DNA from: BOG-994 sp049514215
GTDB lineage: Bacteria > Pseudomonadota > Gammaproteobacteria > Burkholderiales > Burkholderiaceae_D
DNA length: 64,000 nucleotides
Assembly: GCA_049514215.1 (NCBI GenBank)
Contig: JBEKVI010000006.1
Coordinates: 1 to 64,000 of the forward strand
Direction: 5' to 3'
The position numbers and the translations under genes were made by a program. Shown piece after piece: positions 9,330-17,774 of the stretch (the first letter of the stretch is position 1; each line of letters starts with the position of its first letter). The notes beneath the pieces were generated by a model. It ran no database searches and was not told where the DNA came from. It saw only the letters and a list, made by a program, of their open reading frames with translations.

Positions 9330-10196
9330 TCAGAGCATGGCCAGCGCTTGCGGATGCGTGGGGGGAGGAAACCGCGCATCGATCGCCTCCAGATCGGCCG
9401 GTTGCAATTCAATTTTGAGGGCGTCGAAATTCTCACGCAGGTGCCGCTTCTGGACAGCCTTTGGTATGACGACCAGGCGCGGATGGGTGAGAAGCCACGC
9501 CAGCGCGATCTGGATCGCCGTTGCCTTATGGCGCCGCCCGATCTCTTTTAGGACAGGATCCCCGCTCAGTTTTCCCTGATCCGTGGGCGAGTAGGCCATC
9601 AAAGGAACGCGCCGGCTCGTCAACAGAGGCAGCAGCGCGAACTCGACGCCGCGCTGGCTCGGCGAGTAATAGACCTGGTTCGTGCTGCAACCCACGGTGC
9701 GATGGCGCGGTGTCTCGAGCGACCACAGTTGCTCCATTTCATCGACATCGAAGTTGCTGACTCCCCAATGGCGGATCAACCCGAGTCCGCGCAACGCCTC
9801 AAACCCTGCCACCGTGGCCGAGAGAGGGTGATTGCCGGGCCAGTGCAAAAGGTAAAGGTCAATGTAGTCAAGTCCGAGGCGCTTCAGACTGCGCTCACAC
9901 GCCGACTGCACCCCGCGTTCGCTGGCGTTGTGTGGATAGACCTTAGAGACCACGAACAGGTCCTCGCGGCGGACATCCCCTGCCAAGACCGCTGCGGCAA
10001 TGGCTTGCCCGATCATGCGTTCTGCGCCCCCCTCGCCATACATCTCCGCAGTGTCAATGAGGCGATAGCCGAGCTGAAAGGCGTCTCTCAGTGCCCGCAA
10101 TTCTTCCGTCTGACGCCTGGGATCCTCACCCATGCGCCAGGTGCCTAGGCCCAAGACTGGAATGGTCTGCCCATCGGGAAGATCAGTGGTCCGCAT
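9330..10196 (-). CDS. Aldo/keto reductase
   Basis: 288 aa. The frame is open for another 104 codons upstream, but ATG 10196 is preferred: AAAGGAG lies nine bases before it, and the family fold begins here (IPVLGLGTWRMGED). The catalytic tetrad is complete: Asp48, Tyr53 (DTAEMYGEG), Lys85 (VVSKVYP) and His118 (LLHWPG). The cofactor-binding end 'VVIPKAVQKRHLREN' indicates NADPH. The sequence resembles bacterial 2,5-diketogluconate-reductase/YeaE-like enzymes that reduce small aldehydes such as methylglyoxal. It is convergent with icmF, 65 bases apart, with no clear terminator between. The physiological substrate cannot be told. Confidence 0.9.
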   Translation of the reverse strand: MRTTDLPDGQTIPVLGLGTWRMGEDPRRQTEELRALRDAFQLGYRLIDTAEMYGEGGAERMIGQAIAAAVLAGDVRREDLFVVSKVYPHNASERGVQSACERSLKRLGLDYIDLYLLHWPGNHPLSATVAGFEALRGLGLIRHWGVSNFDVDEMEQLWSLETPRHRTVGCSTNQVYYSPSQRGVEFALLPLLTSRRVPLMAYSPTDQGKLSGDPVLKEIGRRHKATAIQIALAWLLTHPRLVVIPKAVQKRHLRENFDALKIELQPADLEAIDARFPPPTHPQALAML

Positions 10197-10875
10197 GGAT
10201 GCGCTCCTTTTCCGTGCACAGCGGCCAGCGGCTCCTTGTCTGCCATTGGTCGTCCTAATATCGGCGGCTAACGGTTGCCGGCGGCTTACGTTTCCCTGCT
10301 CGTCTGAGCCACAGATGTTACTTTGGCCCAAAGCAGCCTGCACGCATGCGCAGTGCCCGGGTCGTCCCGAGGCAACGGGACAGCACGCCGCTGGACGCTT
10401 CAAGTAATGTGTGTCCGAAGTGGCCGTCGCATTCGATCTTCCACTGTACGTTAGCGCCTCGGCGTGCGTCCCGTTGTCCCCTGTAGGGGCGCCGAGCGCC
10501 TGGCACACTCTTCGCTGTAGTCGAGGGACAACATTGACAATCGCATCGATGCAGGCGTTGGCGCTGTGCCGCCGAACCTCCTTCGCGCTTGCGAACCTAG
10601 GTCGAGAACGACGAGTGGAGCCCGAAGCCCGAGACCCATCTCAAAAGAGCCTAGGATTTCTTCCCAGTTGTGAGACGGAAAAACTCGCGAATGTCGCCAT
10701 AGTTTTCGCACGCGTTCTAGGCGACTTCATCGAGAGAATTCTAGAGCGAAAATCTCGTCTAAAAGATTCTGCCAATCTGTCGAAATTCCGGGCAGATAGT
10801 GACATTTTTTTGCGCTATATTCGAAGCTCCAGCAGCCTCCACCTTGCATTCATTCCGCGCCTCTAGAGGTCGAAG
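10197..10875. other. 680-base intergenic region without a credible gene
   Basis: This is the longest gap in the window, lying between the start of the aldo/keto reductase (minus) and the start of the DUF1631 gene (plus). An open frame at 10411-10866 has no RBS, low-complexity composition and no recognisable family, so I do not call it. The last ~200 bases are visibly richer in A and T than the surroundings and carry a T run with TATATT at 10816-10821, a possible -10 for the downstream gene, but without a convincing -35. A short inverted repeat (GTCGCC 10694-10699 / GGCGAC 10721-10726) lies here. A small RNA or long leader is possible but not shown. Confidence 0.5.
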
Positions 10876-13209
10876 ATGACCACTGATCTCGAACAGAACT
10901 TAAGCGTCGCTGCTCGCCACCAGATTCTCTCGAACGAACTGACGACGGTACTCGACAAGCTCGATCAATCGTTTGCGGCGGTACTCGAAGACGTGGTTGA
11001 GCATCTCTTCGCAAAATCGGAATCGTGTGGGACCAATCGCGAACGCCAGGTATTCCTCGATGCCTACAACAAGGTTCGCAATTCGAGCGATGTGATTGAA
11101 CAGCGCTTTAAGAGGAACTTCCGCGCCCTCCTTGACGAAAGCGTGGCCCACAAGGGATCGTCGACACGATCGCACGTTGGATATGAGTTCGATGAACTGT
11201 CCCTAGTCGATACGGACAAAATAGACGAGGACGTCCAGGTCCGGCGCCTGGCGGACAAGGTCAAGGCCAGCGTGGAGTGGGAGCTTCGTGATCTCAACGC
11301 TCGCATGAGCTATCTGCTCGGTCGCGATGGCGCCGAGGAAGCCGACAATCCTCTGCGACCCGAACTGTTCTGCCAAGCCCTGGGCAAGGCTTGCGCCGAG
11401 ATGGAGACCGATCACGCAACGCGCTTGGAGGTCCTACGCAGTTTTGAGACCGCGCTTTCAACCAAGCTGGGCTCGGTGTACCACGACCTCAACGCACGCC
11501 TCATCTCCCACAAGGTGCTTCCGAAGGTCCAGCATATCAACGCGGCCCGTCGCGCGCCCAAGAGTCGATCCGTGGGCGTCGGTGGCCCGAGCACGGGCTA
11601 CGAGCACGACGATGGGTTAAACGAGCGCATCGAGAATGCGGTCGGTCACGTCGTCGAGAGCACGCTCTCGATGTTTGAAGCCTTGCAGAAACTGGTGAGC
11701 AATGCACCGGTCTACCGCAACGGATTCGGAACGGCGACCGAAGCGGGCTTTCCGGCCGGACACTCGCGGCGCCATCTCCTAAGCGCGATCCAGGAGCTCA
11801 GGGACGCTCAGAACGTGGGTTTCGATCTCGCGTCGTTGCCGCAGAACCTGGTTCCCAACTTCATCTGGGCAAACCATAACCAGCTTTCCGCGGCGGCGTC
11901 GAACAATGTCGATCGCATGAAGATCGACATCGTCGCGATGTTGTTCGATCAGATCTTGGCTGACGACAAGCTTCCGGCCGAATTCAAGACCCTTTTGGGA
12001 CGCTTGCAGCTGCCCGTGTTGCGTGTCGCGCTTTCTGATGGATCTTTTTTCGCGACCCGGGCTCATCCTACGCGGCGCCTGATTGATCGCATTGCATCGT
12101 GTGCCGTCGGTTACGAGGGAGTGGGGGAATCCAGTGCGCGCTTCTTCGCCGAAGTCGAGCGCATCGTCATGGCCGTGCTGCGCAACGTCGACGACGAAAG
12201 CAGCGACGTCTACGAACGCTCGCTTTCCGAATTCGAGCACTTCATCGAGCGCGAGCACACGCAGTCCAACGATATTGTCGGGCGGGCAGCGAACGTCCTG
12301 GAACGCGCCGAAATTCGCGAGGTCCTGGGGATCAACGCCACGATCCAGGTCAATCAGCTGCTCTATGGGGTCTCTCTCGCTCCCTTTTTGAAGGCCTTCT
12401 TGCTCGACGTCTGGACGCATGTTCTGGTCGAGGTGGCTTGCCACACCGAGGACAGCGCATCGGATCCGAGCTTTCAGCGCTTTAAGCAGCTCTGCTTGGA
12501 TCTCGTGTGGAGCGCCCAGCCGAAGGTTTTGACCGAAGACCGGCGTAAGCTCGTTGCGCTCTTGCCCAAGATGATCGGCACCATTCGCGAGGGTCTTGCC
12601 CTGATCGGATACCCACCCGACCAAGAAACCCAATTCTTCGCCGAATTGATGCAGCTTCATTCCTCTGTCGTACGTACCGCCAGTGCCGTGCCTACCGAGC
12701 AGATCGATATCGATAGCTTTGCCGATCGCCTGCGCGCGATGGTGGTGGCCAGCGACGTGACGGCAGTCGCTGGAGCTGCCGAAGTGAAGTTGTCTCCCCA
12801 ATCGGCCCGCAGAGTCGCGGTCGAGGCCAATGGCGAGGTCGAGCTTCTGGATATCCCGACCGGTCCGGAGTCGGTTTCGATCAATCACTCCCGCCCAAGC
12901 GAGGAGTTGGTCTCCAACTGGATCGAGTCGTTAGAGCGCGGCAGCTGGTATGAGCTTAAGGTCGACGGTGGCTTTAATCGGGTCCGGCTCGCGTGGATCA
13001 GTCCCCTGAAGTCCTTTTATCTCTTCATCGCAGCCCACGGACAAAAGGCGCATTCATTGGATCCGGATGCGCTACGGAAGTCGTTACGCAACGGCGATCT
13101 GCGCTCGGTGGAAAGCGAGACCCTGGTCGATCGTGCCGTGCGCGGGGTGATGGATAACCTGGAGCGGCAGAAGACACCCGGGCCGCAGGAGCCTGTCGCG
13201 CAGACCTAG
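10876..13209 (+). CDS. DUF1631 family protein
   Basis: 777 aa, close to the usual length of DUF1631 proteins, which are common in beta- and gammaproteobacteria and have no established function. The sequence is soluble and largely helical, with no signal peptide or TM segment. The C-terminal ~90 residues ('GSWYELKVDGGFNRVRLAWI', then 'SFYLFIAAHG') form the conserved beta-rich end of the family, which looks PilZ-like and could bind a nucleotide or nucleic acid; that last point is an inference. ATG 10876 is preceded by AGAGGTCGAAG. The gene stands alone, with a long upstream region and a minus-strand gene following. Confidence 0.85.
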   Translation: MTTDLEQNLSVAARHQILSNELTTVLDKLDQSFAAVLEDVVEHLFAKSESCGTNRERQVFLDAYNKVRNSSDVIEQRFKRNFRALLDESVAHKGSSTRSHVGYEFDELSLVDTDKIDEDVQVRRLADKVKASVEWELRDLNARMSYLLGRDGAEEADNPLRPELFCQALGKACAEMETDHATRLEVLRSFETALSTKLGSVYHDLNARLISHKVLPKVQHINAARRAPKSRSVGVGGPSTGYEHDDGLNERIENAVGHVVESTLSMFEALQKLVSNAPVYRNGFGTATEAGFPAGHSRRHLLSAIQELRDAQNVGFDLASLPQNLVPNFIWANHNQLSAAASNNVDRMKIDIVAMLFDQILADDKLPAEFKTLLGRLQLPVLRVALSDGSFFATRAHPTRRLIDRIASCAVGYEGVGESSARFFAEVERIVMAVLRNVDDESSDVYERSLSEFEHFIEREHTQSNDIVGRAANVLERAEIREVLGINATIQVNQLLYGVSLAPFLKAFLLDVWTHVLVEVACHTEDSASDPSFQRFKQLCLDLVWSAQPKVLTEDRRKLVALLPKMIGTIREGLALIGYPPDQETQFFAELMQLHSSVVRTASAVPTEQIDIDSFADRLRAMVVASDVTAVAGAAEVKLSPQSARRVAVEANGEVELLDIPTGPESVSINHSRPSEELVSNWIESLERGSWYELKVDGGFNRVRLAWISPLKSFYLFIAAHGQKAHSLDPDALRKSLRNGDLRSVESETLVDRAVRGVMDNLERQKTPGPQEPVAQT

Positions 13210-13268
13210 CCGGCCCTAAAAAGATCCAGGGCGCGCGGGCGGGCAAGCATCAAGCCGATGCTCAGTGT

Positions 13269-13550
13269 TCAGTCGTCGGTCAGGCGCGCGAGCCTGCGGC
13301 GTGCTTCATCAATGACTTTTCGCCCATCGGCAGCGCTACCCACCGTGACTCGGGTCACCGCGGCATGTCCTGTATTGGCGTTTCGTATTTCGGCGACGAG
13401 AGCTTTATCCTCCGTCTCGACAAAGGCGAGAAAGGGCTTGCCCCCGTAGGTGAAGACTCCCGGTCTTGATTCCGTCAATCCTTTGAGATCGCGCAGCTGT
13501 CGGCGCAGCAGGGCCAACTGCTCGAGCGCATCCGCATCCAATTCGGGCAT
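13269..13550 (-). CDS. Small conserved hypothetical protein
   Basis: 93 aa. The frame runs 94 codons further upstream, but ATG 13550 is chosen because GGAGG is placed eight bases before it and the upstream part is low-complexity. The first half is a short leucine-rich helix (ALEQLALLRRQLRDLKG). The second half contains 'GVFTYGGKPFLAFVETEDKA' and a VGSAADGRKVIDEA helix, a layout seen in small proteins of the type that fold as one beta-sheet with flanking helices. I do not know a function. It is convergent with the DUF1631 gene (59-base gap) and divergent from the SDR gene. Confidence 0.6.
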   Translation of the reverse strand: MPELDADALEQLALLRRQLRDLKGLTESRPGVFTYGGKPFLAFVETEDKALVAEIRNANTGHAAVTRVTVGSAADGRKVIDEARRRLARLTDD

Positions 13551-13823
13551 GTTCAAATCCTCCGCGAGCCACCTTTCTCCGGTGGCGGAAAATAGGGAGT
13601 TCTGATGGCCTTGTCTTTGGCCGGGAGAACCTTCGCTAGATTGCTTCACATCTTCGCCTACGGCAAGTGCCAGCGCCGTCCCGCGCCGCAAGGTGTCGCT
13701 GGAAATGCGAGACCCATTGGTGCGTTGCCGGGGCTGACGGCCCGAGTTCAAATCGGCTAGCATGCCCGCTAAGGGCTTCTTGTCGGCCGATAAGGCCCCG
13801 AACAGACGGATTTGGGAGGAGAC

Positions 13824-14726
13824 ATGTTTCAACCGGACTTGTTAAAGGGAAAGCGAATCCTGGTAACGGGGGGCGGCACGGGACTGGGGCGAGCCATGTC
13901 CGAGCAGTTTCTTGCACTCGGAGCGGACATCTTCATTTGTGGTCGCCGCAAAGGGGTCTGCGATGCTACGGCAGAAGCCCTGATGGAGCGCCACGGAGGG
14001 TCGGTGACTGCGTTCGGTCTGGACATCCGGGACGCGCAGGCGGTCGATGCGATGGTCGAGGAGATCTTCACGCAAGGACCGCTTACGGGCTTGGTGAACA
14101 ATGCCGCCGGCAATTTCATTTCGCCCACGGCTGCGCTTTCTTCGCGCGGATTCGATGCCGTGGCCAATATCGTGATGCATGGGACTTTCTACGTCACGCA
14201 CGCAGTCGGTCGTCGCTGGGTGGAGATGGCACGTACCGGTCAGTGGAAACGCGGAGACCCTTATCGCAGCGTCCTGTCGATCATCGTGACGTGGGTGCTC
14301 AATGGCGGCCCTTATGTGGTCCCCTCGGCCATGAGCAAAAGTGCGATCCATGCCATGACGATGTCCCTTGCCACCGAATGGGCCCAGTACGGAATACGGC
14401 TCAATGCGGTCGGGCCCGGCGAGATACCGACGGAAGGGATGAGCAAGCGCCTGAATCCGGGCGAAGAACCGGGTGCGCGCAGTGCCAAGATCAACCCAAT
14501 GGGTCGCTCGGGTGACATGTCGGAGCTGCAGAATCTCGCGACTTTCCTCCTCTCCGACGGGTGCCAGTGGCTCAACGGCCAGTCCATCATGATGGATGGC
14601 GGCGCCTACCTGGGGACCGGGGGCAACTTCTACGAGCTGCGCGGGTGGAGCGATGCGCAGTGGAAGGAGGCGCGCGAGCGCATCGAGCAGCAGAACCAAA
14701 AAGACCGCGAGCAGCGGACCTCCTAG
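13824..14726 (+). CDS. Short-chain dehydrogenase, 2,4-dienoyl-CoA reductase-like
   Basis: 300 aa. ATG 13824 is chosen over TTG 13812 because GGGAGGA (13814-13820) sits four bases before it. The Rossmann motif is TGGGTGLG and there is an NNAAGNF motif. The active-site segment reads VVPSAMSK: Ser and Lys of the dienoyl-CoA reductase pattern (SxxxK) are present, rather than the classical YxxxK. At the position of the separate catalytic Tyr of mitochondrial DECR (…TTIYAETG…) this protein has Trp (…IVTWVLNG…). It probably reduces an enoyl or dienoyl acyl-CoA with NADPH, but the exact reaction is uncertain. The stop codon shares CTAG with the stop of the convergent GST gene. Confidence 0.85.
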   Translation: MFQPDLLKGKRILVTGGGTGLGRAMSEQFLALGADIFICGRRKGVCDATAEALMERHGGSVTAFGLDIRDAQAVDAMVEEIFTQGPLTGLVNNAAGNFISPTAALSSRGFDAVANIVMHGTFYVTHAVGRRWVEMARTGQWKRGDPYRSVLSIIVTWVLNGGPYVVPSAMSKSAIHAMTMSLATEWAQYGIRLNAVGPGEIPTEGMSKRLNPGEEPGARSAKINPMGRSGDMSELQNLATFLLSDGCQWLNGQSIMMDGGAYLGTGGNFYELRGWSDAQWKEARERIEQQNQKDREQRTS

Positions 14727-15457
14727 AGAGGCGACGCTTCCAGCGCGGGGTAGTGACGGAAGATGCCGTCCTGGTCGTACGGCAGCCGGCGCGGGGAGGC
14801 GAGATAAGCGGCGATGCGCGGCCGTCGCGCGACTTCGCGTTCGAGAGCAAGCAGATTGCGGTATGCCCCGCTTAAGCGCCGCATGGATTTGGGGAACGCG
14901 TATCGGAGGCCGCCGAGGACTTGGAACATCGAAAGGTCGACATAGCTTAGGGAGGACCCCACGAGAAATTGCGGTCCTGCGGGATTGCGCTTGAGCACGG
15001 TCTCGAAATAGCCGAGAAACTTCGGCACACGCTCCGCGAGGAAATGCCGGGTGTTCCGAGCGGCCTCGGGCCGCTGGTCCTCGTAGTAGAGGCTCGAGGC
15101 CACAGGATGGTGAGTGTTGTGCACTTCGGCCACGAGATCGGCGATGGTCAGTTGCAGACCATGCGCCCAATGTCCGCCGACCTCGTCGGTGGGCCCGAGA
15201 TCGTGATGCCGGGCCAAGTAGAGCAGGATGTTCGGCGTCTGGCTGATGAGGAGCTTGCCGGCCCGTAGAGCCGGCACGGCAAAGGGCGGGAAATGCTCGG
15301 ATTCGTTGCCGAGGAATTTCTCGATGATCCCGTCCCCGTTGCGGGCGCTTGGATGGCGGGCGACATCAATATAGTCGGCCCCCGCTTCCTCGAGTGCCAA
15401 TCGGACGAATTCTCCCCGGCCCTGAAGCCCGGGCCAGTAATAAAGCTCGTAGCGCAT
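14723..15457 (-). CDS. Glutathione S-transferase family protein
   Basis: 244 aa from ATG 15457 (MRYELYYWPGLQGRGEF), where the thioredoxin-like N-domain begins; an in-frame ATG at 15508 would add 17 residues without family resemblance or an RBS. The N-domain has Tyr/Trp near the start and the cis-Pro (FAVPAL) followed by 'ISQTPNILLYLA', the glutathione gamma-Glu contact (usually ES; here SQT). The helical C-domain includes 'SYVDLSMFQVL', the conserved N-capping Asp. It probably conjugates or peroxidatically handles glutathione with electrophiles. Convergent overlap of 4 bases with the SDR gene. It is divergent from the MarR gene, so that regulator may act on both. Confidence 0.85.
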   Translation of the reverse strand: MRYELYYWPGLQGRGEFVRLALEEAGADYIDVARHPSARNGDGIIEKFLGNESEHFPPFAVPALRAGKLLISQTPNILLYLARHHDLGPTDEVGGHWAHGLQLTIADLVAEVHNTHHPVASSLYYEDQRPEAARNTRHFLAERVPKFLGYFETVLKRNPAGPQFLVGSSLSYVDLSMFQVLGGLRYAFPKSMRRLSGAYRNLLALEREVARRPRIAAYLASPRRLPYDQDGIFRHYPALEASPL

Positions 15458-15585
15458 GCCATTCGGATTCCCATTTTGACCTGCCCGAAGCACGGAGACT
15501 GTTCCCATGGGCTGTTGGGCAACGCAAGCTGCGGCAGGTTCCTAAGTGAGTGTTCACATCAAAAAGCGAGCCTCGGCGCTATAAG

Positions 15586-15639
15586 GCAGGATTATACCTG
15601 CTATGCCAAATATTGATCTTGCAATAACTGCATAGGCAG
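15586..15639. promoter_or_regulatory. Inverted repeats in the GST / MarR divergent region (candidate operators)
   Basis: Two dyads lie in the 209-base divergent gap. The first is GCAGG-ATTATA-CCTGC at 15586-15601. The second is imperfect: CTGCTATGC (15598-15606) against GCATAGGCAG (15630-15639) with one bulged base. MarR proteins usually bind such dyads next to their own gene, so these are candidate sites for the adjacent regulator. The centre ATTATA reads TATAAT on the minus strand and could be a -10 for the GST gene, though no good -35 is seen. Confidence 0.35.
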
Positions 15640-15666
15640 CATAAATTGGTCAGCAACAGGTCCCAG

Positions 15667-16155
15667 ATGAAACCCTCTGATTCAACGCCCAACGGCCCGT
15701 ACCACGTGGAAACCTACCGACTCGACGACAGCGTGGGTTACCTGATCAAGCGCGTGCGCATGATCTTCACGGCGGCAGTCGACCGGGAGATGGCGGCCTA
15801 CGACGTCTCGTACGACCAATGGGGCATCCTCATTACGATGTCGAAGGGACGGGGCGCGACGGCTGCAGAGCTTTCACGCGAGATGAGCTGCGACACCGGC
15901 TCTATGACGCGGATGATCGATCGACTCGAGGCGAAGGGGATGGTGAAACGAACTCGCTCGGAAGATGATCGGCGCATCGTACGCTTGGCGCTGACCGAGT
16001 CCGGCCAGGCCCTGGTAGACAAGCTCCCGGCGGTCATGGTGAAGGTTCTGAATCGGCATCTCAAGGGGTTTTCGGAAGGGGACGTTGAACAATTGAAGAC
16101 GTTTTTGCGACGGATCGTCGATAACGCCGCAAAGGACGCCGACCTCGAGGCATAG
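15667..16155 (+). CDS. MarR-family transcriptional regulator (EmrR-like)
   Basis: 162 aa from ATG 15667; a TTG at 15646 is in frame but CAACAGGTCCC before 15667 gives the better RBS. Winged-helix core: recognition region 'ATAAELSREMSCDTGSMTRM' and the wing 'RTRSEDDRRIVRLALTESG', which has the conserved D-R-R of MarR proteins. It is a dimeric, ligand-released repressor in this family. It is the first gene of a probable operon with an outer membrane lipoprotein, EmrA and EmrB (28 bases to the next start), the layout of emrRAB-type multidrug pumps. Inverted repeats upstream are candidate autoregulatory sites. Inducing ligands are unknown. Confidence 0.92.
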   Translation: MKPSDSTPNGPYHVETYRLDDSVGYLIKRVRMIFTAAVDREMAAYDVSYDQWGILITMSKGRGATAAELSREMSCDTGSMTRMIDRLEAKGMVKRTRSEDDRRIVRLALTESGQALVDKLPAVMVKVLNRHLKGFSEGDVEQLKTFLRRIVDNAAKDADLEA

Positions 16156-16183
16156 CCCCAAATAACGCTCGATGGAGGTCAAG

Positions 16184-17734
16184 GTGAGTTTCCTGAAAGC
16201 GCAGCCGAAAAAAGAAAGCTTGAATACTATGCGTAAGATTTCCGCGACCTTAAACGCGGCCGCTCGCGACTATTTGCGTCCGGAGGTGGTCGCCTGGGCG
16301 GCCACTTCAGGCGCCGCGATCGCGGCGGCGCTCGCCACGGCGTTCCTGTTGGCCGGGTGTGCAAGCGGCATTGCACCGGGCGCCCAACTGATCGACCCGG
16401 GTGCGCTGGCAAGCCATGAAAGCTTAGCCAAGGCGCCGGCCACCGCGGACTGGCCCGCCGATCAGTGGTGGGAGCGTTACCACGACACGGACCTCAATGG
16501 CTTGATGGCGCAGGCCTTGGAAGGCAGTCCGACGCTAGCCGTGGCGCAGGCGCGTCTCGCCCGCGCCAGTGCCCTGGCCGGCTATGCAAGCGCGCAGGCA
16601 CAACCGCAGCTCGGTGTTCAGGCATCGTCGGAACGTGGCAAGTTCACGGCGAATTACATCTACCCTCCGCCCCTGGGTGGCTCGACCTATACGACGGACA
16701 TCGGGCTTTTGAATTTCAGCTGGGACCTGGACTTCTGGGGTAAAAACCGCTCCGCAATCGAGGCGGCCCGGTCTTCAGCCAATGCCAGTGCAGCCGATGC
16801 GGCCGCTGCGCGCCTTGCGCTCACCACGTCGGTCGCGCGCGCCTGGTTCCAGCTGGAGCGCCTCTATATGCTCGCCGATGTCACCCAGGCCTCGATCCAG
16901 CAGCGTGACGACATCATGACACTCACCCGCCAGCGCGTGACGGCAGGCCTTGACACCAATGTCGAGCTGCGCCAAGCCGAATCGGAACTGCCACAGGCGA
17001 GGGTGGACCTCTCGCAGCTACAGGAAAATATCGCGCTCACGCGCAACCAAATTGCCGCTCTAGTCGGACGCGGCCCGGACTATGGCATGACCCTCGCGCG
17101 GCCGAAAGACCAGATCGATGAAACCGTCGCGCTGCCGCCTGAGGTGCCGGCTAATCTGCTCGGGCGCCGACCCGACCTGGTTGCTGCGCGCTGGCGCGTC
17201 GAAGCGGCATCGCGCTCCATCGATAGCGCCAAGGCAGAGTTCTATCCGGACATCAACCTGGTTGCCTCGGTTGGCCTGATCAGTCTTGGCAACTCCGCCT
17301 TTTTTCGCGCGGCCAGTCAGAACACTGCCGTCGGGCCGGCGCTGAGCCTGCCCATCTTCAACAGTACTTTGCGGGCCAACCTGCGTGTCACCGACGCCGA
17401 TTACGATGCCGCGGTCGATCAGTACAACGCCATCTTGGTCGATTCACTGCGCGATGTCGCAGACCAGATCACCTCGGAACAAGCGCTCAAGGTGCAGCAA
17501 TCGGAGCAGCAGGTCGCAGTCACCAAGATCGAAGACGCGTACGCACTCGCGCTACAGCGCTACAAGGCCGGCCTTGGCAACTACTTGACCGTGCTTACGG
17601 CCGAGACGGCCGTCCTGCAACAGCGCCGAATCGCCGTCCAACTCCAGGCGCGTGCGCTGGATCTGGACGTGGAACTCGTTCGCGCGCTGGGCGGTGGCTA
17701 TGCGTCGAGCGCACCCCCGATCGCGCAGCGTTAA
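16184..17734 (+). CDS. Outer membrane efflux lipoprotein (OprM/NodT type)
   Basis: 516 aa from GTG 16184, preceded by GGAGG at 16174-16178; the in-frame ATG at 16172 lies upstream of that RBS and is less likely. The signal sequence is unusually late: about 45 basic/helical residues precede the hydrophobic stretch 'AAALATAFLLAGC', whose lipobox Cys would be lipidated. Two outer membrane efflux repeats follow (for example 'LNFSWDLDFWGKNRSAIEAA' and 'LLGRRPDLVAARWRVEA', the family hallmark). It is a TolC-like trimeric channel completing a tripartite pump with the EmrA and EmrB homologs downstream. A shorter start near 16229 (ATGCGTAAG) is the alternative that would give a normal signal peptide. 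Confidence 0.92.
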   Translation: MSFLKAQPKKESLNTMRKISATLNAAARDYLRPEVVAWAATSGAAIAAALATAFLLAGCASGIAPGAQLIDPGALASHESLAKAPATADWPADQWWERYHDTDLNGLMAQALEGSPTLAVAQARLARASALAGYASAQAQPQLGVQASSERGKFTANYIYPPPLGGSTYTTDIGLLNFSWDLDFWGKNRSAIEAARSSANASAADAAAARLALTTSVARAWFQLERLYMLADVTQASIQQRDDIMTLTRQRVTAGLDTNVELRQAESELPQARVDLSQLQENIALTRNQIAALVGRGPDYGMTLARPKDQIDETVALPPEVPANLLGRRPDLVAARWRVEAASRSIDSAKAEFYPDINLVASVGLISLGNSAFFRAASQNTAVGPALSLPIFNSTLRANLRVTDADYDAAVDQYNAILVDSLRDVADQITSEQALKVQQSEQQVAVTKIEDAYALALQRYKAGLGNYLTVLTAETAVLQQRRIAVQLQARALDLDVELVRALGGGYASSAPPIAQR

Positions 17735-17774
17735 GAATCATTACTTCAAAAAGAGATCCTTGCGGAGGACGAGC

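Noticed and set aside
10197..10508. Extended N-terminus of the aldo/keto reductase
   Set aside because: The extra 104 residues are Cys/Arg-rich without homology, and a good RBS precedes ATG 10196.
10411..10866. Plus-strand open frame of 151 codons in the long gap
   Set aside because: No RBS, Ser/Ala/Arg-rich without family resemblance, and composition like intergenic DNA; possible but unsupported.
13551..13832. Extended N-terminus of the small minus-strand protein
   Set aside because: GGAGG in front of ATG 13550 decides the shorter start; upstream residues are low-complexity.
13842..15170. Long minus-strand frame (442 codons) opposite the SDR and GST genes
   Set aside because: It covers a convincing SDR on the other strand and has Arg/His/Pro-rich shadow composition with no motif.
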